NCBI RefSeq assembly: GCF_000611645.1
Contig: NW_014013216.1
Coordinates: forward strand, 1-27,634
DNA length: 27,634 bases
Reading direction: 5' to 3'
Source: Monoraphidium neglectum
Taxonomy: Eukaryota > Chlorophyta > Chlorophyceae > Sphaeropleales > Selenastraceae
Positions 1 to 8,615 of this stretch are shown piece after piece; the stretch's first letter is position 1, and each line of letters starts with the position of its first letter. Position numbers and translations under genes: made by a program. The notes beneath the pieces are model-generated. The model had not been told where the DNA came from, made no database searches, and saw nothing but the letters and a program-made list of their open reading frames with translations.

Positions 1-41
1 CCCTGCGGCCCAACCACCAATACGCGACTGGCACGTTGCAG

Positions 42-254
42 CGGACCTCCACGACCACCCCCTTGGTGGTCGCCAAGCCTGGCAAGACACTGCAGGGCCT
101 TGGCTGCAGCAAGTGCCCCAATGGTGTGCGCGGCCTGAACATGTACGATGGGACCACTGTGAGCACGAACGATGGCCCCTACAACCCGAGCGCCAACACC
201 TGGACGGGCACCAAGTGCACGTGCAAGGTGACCGCCACCGGCGCAGCGTGCTAG
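42..254 (+). CDS. Cysteine-rich secreted protein, last exon only (5' part outside window)
   Basis: Seen: after a TTGCAG acceptor at 36-41 an open exon of 70 codons runs to TAG at 252-254. It contains a TSTTTPLVVAKPGK block, paired cysteines in GCSKC and KCTC, a YDGTT motif, a NTWTGTKCTC block and a C-terminal cysteine (GAAC then stop). It is a close paralogue of the last exon of the gene at 5692-6942, with the same exon phase, the same cysteine spacing and the same final residues, so the missing upstream exons should encode a signal peptide and a first cysteine pair. The family is not one I recognise. The even cysteine number and the paralogue's signal peptide suggest an extracellular, disulfide-bonded protein. 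A TGTAA pentamer follows about 200 bases after the stop. The gene is partial only because the window starts inside it; no damage is visible in this exon. Confidence 0.75.
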   Translation, partial: RTSTTTPLVVAKPGKTLQGLGCSKCPNGVRGLNMYDGTTVSTNDGPYNPSANTWTGTKCTCKVTATGAAC

Positions 255-452
255 GAGCGCCAAGCATTGCTTCACTGGCTGCTGCGCCTGCCGTTGCACC
301 ACTCAGCCATCGGCGGGGCAGGCGGTTGCTTGGCAGCTGATGCTGCTGGCGTGTTGAAAGATTTTGTTGTTCCAACTGCAACCATCAATTGTAGCACCGT
401 CCAGCACCGTCATTGCGGGCCGCCCAGCGATTGACAGTACATCCGCTGCTGG

Positions 453-457
453 TGTAA
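453..457 (+). terminator. Probable polyadenylation signal TGTAA for the gene ending at 254
   Basis: TGTAA is the usual chlorophyte polyadenylation signal. This copy is the first one downstream of the stop codon at 252-254, at a spacing typical of algal 3' UTRs. A pentamer occurs often by chance, so support comes only from position. Confidence 0.4.
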
Positions 458-1719
458 CTCAGCAATTGCTACAGCTTCGATTGACTATCAATATCTATAG
501 GGTTTCACGAGCAGCTTGTGCGGTGGCGCAGCCTGGTGCACACCAGCCATGGAAGAGCCTCAGGCAGAAGTACTCACCCCGTATGTGCACGCAACGTTGC
601 TGCGGCCGGACTGCTACAAAATGCCAGCTTGTCATTCATTTTGCTGGACCTGTTCTGGGGTCGGTCTGGCTGCGCAGCACGGCACCTTCAGGAAGAGCGA
701 AGAGGTGTGCAGCAGGTTGCTTTCCATCCAGCCCCAAACACAATGCAGAGTGCACTTCAATGCTACGCAATAAACTTTTGTTCTCAAACATCCCTGCATG
801 GATACCTGGTGTGAACCATAACTCTGCACTAGGCTTGGCAGGGGGACTGGGGAAAAAATCAACACAAGAATTCATGAAAGGGGCAAAAGAAACTTGCTTT
901 TGGTACCACGGGAAGTCCAGCATCCAAGCTGTAGCCGCCGTCACCACTGCCTGTGCATTGACTGCTTGAGAGCAGCAAGACAACAGGGAAAAGCCATTGC
1001 AGTGCCATTGGTATGGATGCATTGACCACACGCAGCAAGTGCTCCTGGAGCGACCGCACCGCCAACATCTCTGAATCAGTACCGGAATTCGATGTCCAGT
1101 GGAGGACAGTATGGTATATATGGGCTTCATCTCATTGGAATCGGCTGCAGTTGCGTGCGTGTGGTGGTGCGAAAAGCGAGGGTGATGCACTAGCTCAAGC
1201 TGTGTGCCAGCTGTGGCTGCTCACTTACTGTAAGCTGCTGCCTGGGCTCCGCAGGTTCGGCAGATTGGGCTCTACTCCAGCTCTAGTCACAACGCAGAGT
1301 TTATTTGCGACCTTCCTCTGCATACGGTAGCACACACGGCTGCTAAACTTCGGTGTCCAAGTACGTAGAGAGACTCCATCTACAGTACGGTAGATCGGGT
1401 TTGAGGCACCTGAATGTCAGCTACGACATATGGCTGCAATTGAAGAAATTAGCGTTGATCCGGTTTTGTTCGTGGCTAGGTCCAACGCATCCAGATCAGC
1501 GTTCAACTGCTGCGTCACTTTTGCCTGTAGACACTGCAATACGAGTAGCTTATGCTGCTGGTGAGTAAGCAGCCCTACTCAGAGAGTGCCGCCCTCTATT
1601 CAGGGGCTACGTGCAATGGAAGCGCTGCGTCTCATCAAGTGTGCGCCACGCAGGCAGCCGCTTCATCTTACTGCGTGTGAGCGTTGTCCTGTTGGTGCGC
1701 GCTAGTGTAGCAGCGGCAT
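458..1719. other. Intergenic, no supported gene; possible eroded ECM29 first exons at its 3' end
   Basis: Base composition falls here relative to the exons. Two overlapping open frames on opposite strands (364-969 plus without ATG, 636-1190 minus with ATG) show no motif, intron signal or recognisable composition. Near the 3' end, the stretch from an ATG at 1430 resembles the start of the intact ECM29 gene (22152), and about 1655-1719 resembles its second exon, but both matches are short and gapped, so they are suggestions only. Confidence 0.4.
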
Positions 1720-2990
1720 GTGCTGGAGACATAGGCCAGTGTCAAGAAACGCCTCAGAGCCGCCCGCTTCATGGACCTGCCGCCGCTGCGGCCTGAGCAC
1801 CTCGCGCCCCGACGCCTAGCTTTTCGGCTGGACGAGGTGGCACTGGTGCCTGGGGACATGACACATGCGGTGAGCGTTCAACGGGGTGGAGGGTTGAGTG
1901 CTCCCCTCTTCGTCCATTCACCATGTGCGACGCGCGCCGTGGTGCGCAGCTGCAAACGCGAAAGGCGATTGGCAATCTCACCTGCTCCATGAAAAAGCGT
2001 GATGCAGCACGCGCAGTTGACCATGGCACATTAGCAGCAGGATGCTGCAAAAATAGATCGCGCACTGCAGAGCATCCAAAACTGTCGCATTGCATTCCCG
2101 GCTCATCGCGCATTGACCCGCCCAACCTCGCAGCAGCTCCCTGCGATCGACTGCATCAGCAGCCGCGACCCACTGGATGCGGCCGTTGCGCCTCGGCGCG
2201 ATGGTTACAACGGCCGCCCTCGGCCCCGCGCGGCAGCATCTGCGGCGTCTGTCACAGCAGGGGCTTCGGGTGTAGTGTGTGGCCATCTTGCAGCCGCTGC
2301 CCGTGGCCAGCGCAGCGGGGTGTGAATCGTGCATTACTTACTGCTTTTGCTGTCCCAGAAGACTCCGTATCCCCCCTACCAGAGGAGAAGGAGCTGTCCC
2401 CGCTGTTCTTCTTACAGCAGGCGCACCCAGGACTTGGCAGAGCCACTGGCGGGGGGGGGGGGGCATCAAGGTACCATTCAATTTGCATGTGGATGAGGTG
2501 ACACGGCGTTATCAAGTCAACTCCTGGACCAAGGGGCATCAGGCAGCCTGGGCTGGTCCCCACCCCACCCCAGCGCTGCACAGCCTGTCCCTGCCCTGAT
2601 CTTGCCCTGCAACGCGCAGCTGCTGGTGCATTTATTGGTGGCGCAACCTGAGAAGTCAGTTTTTCCTGCATGTGATGCACATTTTGTCCTTGTAACATGC
2701 AAACAAACCCCCAACCCGCCCATGCCAACCCAATGGCCAGGCCCCGGACTAGCTTCAGTCGTGCATAGTTGCCGAACGGCGCGCCGTCCAATGGCGACGC
2801 AGTCCCGCCTGCTTTCTCTGGGCACGGAGTAGTGCGTCTGGGTGATCAAGCACTGCCCCCAGCACCAGCTCAGGGCCAAGGCGCCCTCGCTGCTGAAGCG
2901 GCTTCGGTCGGCCAGGCGGGGCGGGGCAGGGACATCGCCAACCCAAGGTTGCCCTTGGCTAGAGGAGGGGCAGGATTTGGGGATCCGATG
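1720..2990 (+). pseudogene. Decayed, internally deleted copy of the ECM29 5' region
   Basis: Seen: three blocks match, in order and on the same strand, exons of the intact ECM29 gene in this window. Block 1720-1869 matches exon 3 (22599-22778), starting GTGCTGGAG and ending at the same GCG|GTGAG donor. Block 2131-2420 matches exon 4 (23109-23393), sharing the GCATCAGCAGCCG, CCGCCCTCGGCCCCGCG and GAGAAGGNGCTGTC stretches. Block 2764-2990 matches exon 9 (25307-25530), with about 93% identity over 71 bases (2833-2903 against 25396-25466) and the same GATG|GT donor. Exons 5-8 are not visible between 2421 and 2763, so they are deleted or eroded. Disabling changes: the second Leu of exon 3 has become TAG, the Trp before Cys-Val-Trp in exon 9 has become TAG (2831-2833 region), and exon 3 has lost about 30 bases. 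Exon borders survive, so this was a DNA-level duplication and not a retrocopy. Confidence 0.85.
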
Positions 2991-3640
2991 GTGCGGCCGC
3001 AGGCGGGGAACCTTTCAACATATTACGGCCGGCAGAGCAGGCCGGCGTTGGCATGCGAGGGGTGGAGGGCGAGTGTTGCTGGTGGCTCGGTCAGTCGCCG
3101 AGTTGGCCGGGTCGGCAACAACCGCTGTTGAGCCTTGCGCACCCCGCCCCCCCTGTTTTGCAATTCAGTTGCAGGGAGCGTGAGTCCTCGCAGGCCGCCC
3201 TCCCATCCGACCGTCCTATCATGAGCCACTCGCGCCCCCTGGCTGCTGGAGCTGCAGAGCTCCACTTCTGGCGCCGCCTGCGCCGCCGCCGCTAGGCTCG
3301 TCGGCCGCAAGCAGCACGCCGATGGGGCTGGGGCCGGCCTACACTGTGGCGGCAAGCGGCGCTCGTCGCTGCTGGCAGCCGGCTGCGTTGCCAACCAGGA
3401 AGACGGCAAGCGGGTGCTACATGGAGAAGGCAAGGTGAGCCCGAAGCCGGAGAGGGGCCGCTGCATCCTGGCCGCGGGCGGAGGTGGCTGCATTGCTCAG
3501 GTCCTCGGTTGATTAAGCAGTGTGGATTGCTTATCATTGGCACAGTGCACTGTGGGAATCCTGGCTTTGTGATGCGCCGGGCAAGATACAGCTGCCAGCC
3601 AAACACAAACATGCACGCTGGCCTGCACGCGTTCGCTGCT
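2991..3640. other. No supported gene; coding-like segment 3297-3435 ending in a GTGAGC donor
   Basis: From 3297 an open plus-strand segment (with KQHADGAGAG and CVANQEDGKR stretches) runs to AAG|GTGAGC. It might be a later exon of the decayed ECM29 copy, since the matching part of the intact gene lies outside this window, or of another gene. A minus-strand open frame over 3023-3493 is Ala/Pro/Ser/Arg-rich and looks like a shadow. Nothing here can be named. Confidence 0.25.
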
Positions 3641-3710
3641 GCGCGCGCGCGCACACACACACACACACACACTCACACACTCACACACACGCACATATAT
3701 GCGCGCGTGC
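3641..3710. repeat. (GC)n-(CA)n-TATATGCGCGCG microsatellite
   Basis: A run of alternating purine-pyrimidine bases: GCGCGCGCGC, then CA dinucleotides with CT interruptions, then ACATATATGCGCGCGTGC. Such alternating tracts are prone to Z-DNA and to length change. It lies between coding-like segments with no gene assigned to it. Confidence 0.95.
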
Positions 3711-3920
3711 ACTCACAGAACCCTTGCCGATTGCATCTCGGATATGCGTTCCCCCTGTGCTTCATTGCCTGTCAAGAGCCCAGCAGCGGCGCACCCTGCT
3801 GCCATGCCCACTGCCTCCCCCCTGCCTCACAAGGACATGACCAACTGTCCCGATGCTGCGCAGCTCTGTTTATGGATGTGATTTTCGCACTTGCTGCGTG
3901 GCTTTTTATTCGGAAGTTTC

Positions 3921-4288
3921 AATGATGCCGCCCGTCCTCCGCACGCTCTGCTGCTGTGCCTGGACCGCCACCTCGCAAAGGCTGGCGTATTGGCGCTCGC
4001 CGTCGAATGCCTTGAACGCGGGGGTGCTGTCGGCCTTGGACAAGCAAGTATTAAGCCAATCCAGCCTACATCGGCATTGCGGATTGAACGGGCTGCACAT
4101 GCCTCAACAAGTGAAGTTTAGGTGATGACGCAGAGGTGGCGGCGGCGGCGGTCGAGGACGTGGCCTGCTTGTATGAGTTGCCAAGGCGCTGCGGCTACCT
4201 GACAGGAGTCACGCAGAGAGAGGCCAAACAGCTGGTGGCGGCAGCGATGCGAAGCGCGCCTTCCGTGGACACAGTGGTTTGGCGCTGA
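3921..4288 (+). other. Coding-like terminal segments of an unidentified (possibly decayed) gene
   Basis: Seen: an open segment around 3921-4078 reads as a plausible helical protein (HALLLCLDRHLAKAG followed by VLALAVECLERGG). After a TTTAG acceptor at 4116-4120 a second segment reads DDAEVAAAAVEDVACLYELP and then a basic/Ala-rich tail to TGA at 4286-4288. TGTAA follows at 4453-4457. This looks like the 3' end of a gene or former gene on the plus strand. I do not recognise the family. Because the ECM29 relic lies just upstream on the same strand, these could be its last exons; the corresponding part of the intact gene is outside the window, so I cannot test that here. Confidence 0.3.
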
Positions 4289-4452
4289 GAGTAACGCAGA
4301 TAGGTGCGAGCAGCATATACAGCTATGGTGCAGTAGCACGGCGCGCTTTCCGTGCCACATGCGAGCACGCCGTGCCATTGAATTTTGTGTTTCGAGGTTT
4401 TTTGTCACTTGTCATCAGGCAAGTCAGCATCCCATATTAGTTATCAACATCA

Positions 4453-4457
4453 TGTAA
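4453..4457 (+). terminator. Possible polyadenylation signal TGTAA
   Basis: TGTAA lies 165 bases after the TGA at 4286-4288. It supports reading 4121-4288 as a terminal exon, but the pentamer alone is weak evidence. Confidence 0.3.
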
Positions 4458-5691
4458 ACTCCTTGCAGACCCCACCAACCCTGTCTCAACACCACATTGC
4501 CTTCCATCAATTTGCAGTGGTACCACCAGTTGGGTGGGGGATGGCAGTGCCGAGCTCAGCGTTTGGCAGCCCAACGCTGTCATTTATGCACCGCCTTGCT
4601 CCTTGGCTGCAATGATGGTGTGCTGTGCGCAGAAATGGCACACAACGCAGGACTGCAATGATGTGTGGCTTTACCTCCCACAAACTTTGTTTTGTTGGCG
4701 CGAGCAACGCAGTGAAGTAACACTTCAGCTTATGTGTTCTTACCACAGAGTAATCGCAACCGACAGCCCTGCAGCCTCAGCGTAGAATACCTCCCGGCTG
4801 CGCTGTGTGCTGATTTCACCAAGTTACCTGCTTGAGCCCTGTGAAGCTTGGACTGCATGGACAGATTATGCTGAAGGGCTGCCCTGCAGCATGCAGGCCA
4901 AAATCACTCCTCGGGCGCACCGGTTGACGCCCGATCCTTTCTGTCAGGAACACCCTTGACAGAAGCTGCGCTGCTTTCAATGCCATGTACCGGCATGCAT
5001 GGCCAGGCTGCATCATCGGCCTGTCTCCAATCAAAGGAACGAAGCCAGCAGCATTCTCAAGGTGGGCGGAAACAGGCATTAGGCTGGGCCCTCGCTGAAC
5101 GCCTCGGGGCTGTCAATGTGCACCTCACACCAGCGCGCACAAACCAGCAGCTACGGTATCGGCACGTGCACCACTCAACAGCATGAATGGATTGCGCAGC
5201 ACAGCCTGGTCTGGCTTTTGCCAACCACCTGAACAATGGCTGCAGCAGCGGAGCCTGTTTCAATCAAGGGCACTGCTTGCCACAGCCAGACCTCGCTGCA
5301 GCTAGCCACCTGCCTGGTGCGCTACGATGTGCGCCATAATTGCACGAATTATACTTTATGTGGATATATCGTGCTTTTTCAGCGCCACACGCGGCTTAAG
5401 GCGGCACCTATTACTCAGCGGTTGCGTTCCAACCGGGGCATCCGAGGAGGACTCAGAGGGCTTGCGGGGAAGCGGTGTTGTTTGTGAGGCTCACATTTAA
5501 TCATTGAATCTGTTTGTTCCGTTCATCCCTTCCTCGCATTGTACGCGTCTGGTCAAAAGGTTGGTACCCCGTAGTGGCGTTTGCAGGGCGCCTGGCCGCT
5601 TGCTTTAGGGACATGCACAGCGCAAATTGTCGAACTCCAAGCACCATTTGCTTTGGTCCTGCTCCATTGCACGCCTGCAGACGCGGGAAAC
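4458..5691. other. Intergenic upstream of the cysteine-rich gene
   Basis: Only short overlapping frames of mixed composition are present on both strands, including an 83-codon plus-strand frame from an ATG at 5236 with no recognisable feature. The last few hundred bases should hold the promoter of the gene starting at 5692. I see no convincing TATA box. Confidence 0.4.
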
Positions 5692-6942
5692 ATGGCTCGC
5701 CTCGCCGTTGGCATGCTGGCGCTGCTGGCGTTTGGCTGCCTGGCCCACCAGGCCGCCGCAGTGAACGGCGGATCAGGCTGTCAGGTGTGGATTTGTGGCT
5801 CAACAATAGGAGATTGTCGGATGATAAGAGCCCAGTTGGCACGGCCGTTGCTGTGCCCTCCAACTAGGCAGCCATCAGATCGCGCGTTGCGACAGCTGCA
5901 GACGCGGGGCGCGCCACCAAAGGCAGCCCAAGGGATGCAGCGCGGCGATGCTCATGCTGCATGCGATGCCAGCCAGTGTGCGAGATCATGGGGACGACGC
6001 CGGCGGGCTGCGCGGTCAGTATTGAGATGGCCATCCTCAAGCTAAGCATCCCCCCTCGGCCCTCCTCCCTCCCCCAAACCTCCTCCCGCGCCCGCAGTAC
6101 ATCGACCGCCGCGAGCTGGCCCTGAAGCTGACCAACAACGGCGTGCCGCCGACCCCGGCCGTGTACTTTGCCTTCCTGAACCAGCTCGCGAGGACCAACA
6201 ACTGGGTCTGCAAGACTTGCGGGACCGGCACACAGAAGGTCAACACCGCGGCGCCCGTCGACATCGGCCTGATCGCCCCCGGCTTCGGCCAGTGCAGTGA
6301 GTCGCGGGCGCCTCGCACGGGCGCATTGGCGCCGCAGTCCGCACCGCTCGGCCGCGCTTTGGTTGACGGGTAGCACGCGCCGTGTTCCCCCAAAATCAAC
6401 GCCATGTTGTTGTAGTGACTGAGATTTGGACGCGTCTCACCTTGCATCCTATATTGCCTCTCGACGTGCACAGCCTGCGCATCGGGCTTCGGCGCCTTCA
6501 GCTACAGGATCGATGTGAGGGCCACAATACTGCAACAGCCGCATGCGGCAATGGCGACAGCCAGCGCTCGGCGCAGCTTCATGCATCAAAAACGTGTCCG
6601 GCTGCACCGCCGCAAGGCAGGCGCTGCTTGGTCGCGAAGCATTGTCCCAAGCTTGTACAGTTGGTACATGCGGTCTTCCCCCGCCTCAAACCCCTCCCCA
6701 TCTTCACCCGCTGTGCTCCGCAGCAAACCTCGACCACCACCCCCCTGGTGGTCGCCAACCCCGGCAAGCTGATCCAGGGCATCGGCTGCACCAAGTGCCC
6801 CACTGGTCAGAAGGGCCCCAACACATACGACGGGACCACCACCGCAGCGGCCCTCCTCATCGGCCCCTACGCCCCCGCCTCCAACACCTGGACTGGCACC
6901 AGGTGTACTTGCACCGTCACCGCCACCGGCGCGGCGTGCTAG
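5692..6942 (+). CDS. Secreted cysteine-rich protein, four exons, 183 residues
   Basis: Exons by reading frame and splice sites: 5692-5784, 6098-6296, 6474-6514 and 6724-6942 (TAG at 6940-6942), with donors GTGTGG, GTGAGT and GTGAGG and acceptors CGCAG, CACAG and CGCAG. Residues 1-24 are a clear signal peptide: Met-Ala-Arg, a Leu/Ala/Gly core, then HQAAA before VNGG. The mature part has ten cysteines, mostly in close pairs (VCKTC, GQCTC, GCTKC, RCTC) plus one at residue 30 and a C-terminal one, which suggests five disulfides. A conserved block YIDRRELALKLTNNG followed by PPTPAVYFAFLNQL opens exon 2. Role unknown: inferred to be extracellular or in the cell wall or secretory pathway. The last exon is paralogous to 42-254. 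The exon 1/2 border rests on phase 0 agreement and the pyrimidine-rich tract before 6098. I found no convincing TGTAA close to the stop. Confidence 0.78.
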
Positions 6943-8615
6943 ACGCCGCGAGCGCTCCACTTTGGCATATGCTGTGCTGTTCACAAGGCAGTTGGCGGTA
7001 GCAGGTGCCCTCGCGGCTCAGCGCGGAAAGGTTGTCCGGCAGCCCCGCCCCTGGGGCCTAGATGGGCGCCAGTGCACTTGTTTCATCACCGGCGCCATGA
7101 ACGCCGGCTACGAGCCCAAGTATTCATCATGGGTTGAGAACCCCACGAAACACACAAAACCCGTACTGCAAGCAAGTCGTGTACGGCATCGTTGAGGAAG
7201 GGCCCTGTTTAATTAATTACCCTGGGAGAACCTTTGAAAATCCCTGAAAATCCCCTATGGAAAAGGGTTTTACAAATTCTTCTTGGTTTTTAAGAACCCC
7301 TCTCGGTCCCTACAACCCTTCTTGGCTGCAGCGCATGGGCCCCTGCGGCATGCGCTGCGCTGCTACACACGATTTACTGCCCAGTCAAAACTGTCGCACC
7401 ACCATCCAGTGGTCGTCAATTCACCCATGCACATCAGCTCATTGCATGCGAATCTATCTAAGAGACGGCCGCAAGAGTAATACTGTATGTGTCAAGTTGG
7501 CTTTTGGGGACTTGCTTGTTGCACAGGTCGAGCTTGGAAAACCAAAGGAAAGGCTCATGCACGCATGGCGCTGACTGACACTGCTGCACCATTATTCCCT
7601 CTGCTGACTGTGGGGTGGCTGGCAGTACCCAAAGAAGCGCACTCAGCAGTCAACCCAGATGCCTTTACAAATAAAACAGGCGTTCAGACGTCAAATGTGC
7701 TAGCTGCTGCACGAACGAACATTAACGATTCTGCTGTCAGTCATACATGTGTGTGATTGCGTGCCGCCATGCGCCTGCAGCCACACGGGTTCCATGTTTC
7801 ACATTACACACTACAAAATTCACAGGGGATGCGTGTCTGGATTTGGTGCTAGGCTCCAGCCTCTTGTGTCAGCTTGAACTGGGATCTTTCTTGTCAATAC
7901 CAAAACAACACATGAAGGTGACCAGGGCAGGCCATGGATTGCTCAGTTGACAACATCTCTGCCACGTGCGCCGCGAATATCTGGGCAGACTTCCCCAGCC
8001 TTCCAGTGCAGCTCTCAATGGCAACATCATAGCTTATCTTGCACCCTACAATCGCACTGCAGCTGCCTCAGCATTGGCCACTCCTGCCTACCCAGCTGAA
8101 AGCCCAGTTAGGGGCTCAAACCCTGAACCCCGAGCTTGATGTATTGTGAATCTTGAAATATGTAATGTACCATCCACTACAGGACCCAAGCAAGCGGCAC
8201 CTCTGTGTTGTACACGCCAATTCCTGAGGCACAGTGTTGAGCTTCAGGGGCAATGACTCATACCTTACTGACTCGTACGTTGTACTCTCAACCGGCAGCA
8301 CAGTCAAGACCAAATCAAAACACACGGCAAACCCGGACCAAAACAAACCAATATTGGCTGCTGTGCGGCAGGTCTGCCCTCTAGCCATATCATGCACTCC
8401 AGCGGCAGCAGGAATGAAGGCACAACAGAAACCTTGCATCAGCAAAGCATCAGGCTTAAAACACAAAGCCACCTGCGTGAATGTGAAAACCAATCCTTGT
8501 AAAACTGCAGAGTCGTCCTCAAAGCGTAGCAGCAACCTGCGTACAAAAGCAGGACTGCACCCCGCCCTCAACGTGAACCTCAGTGCTGCTGGCTTTCGGC
8601 GGCCCCCCAGCGAAG
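6943..8615. other. Intergenic; holds the 3' UTR of the minus-strand U-box gene
   Basis: No supported gene. An AT-rich stretch with TTAATTAATTA lies near 7210-7220. TTACA at 7804-7808 (TGTAA on the minus strand) is the nearest polyadenylation signal for the U-box gene that I found, about 810 bases after its stop. A minus-strand open frame of 230 codons (8116-8808) overlaps the last U-box exon in another frame; it has no recognisable motif. Confidence 0.4.

Noticed and set aside
636..1190. 184-codon ATG frame on the minus strand
   Set aside because: Overlaps another open frame on the plus strand, has no recognisable motif, no splice signals and no conserved composition. Its length is within reach of chance given the number of frames examined.
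3641..3710. Microsatellite considered as a telomere-like or centromeric repeat
   Set aside because: It is a simple CA/GC dinucleotide tract, unlike the TTTAGGG or TTTTAGGG repeats of green plants and algae.
7210..7220. TTAATTAATTA palindrome considered as an element end or origin
   Set aside because: No inverted terminal repeat partner, target duplication or open frame is associated with it.
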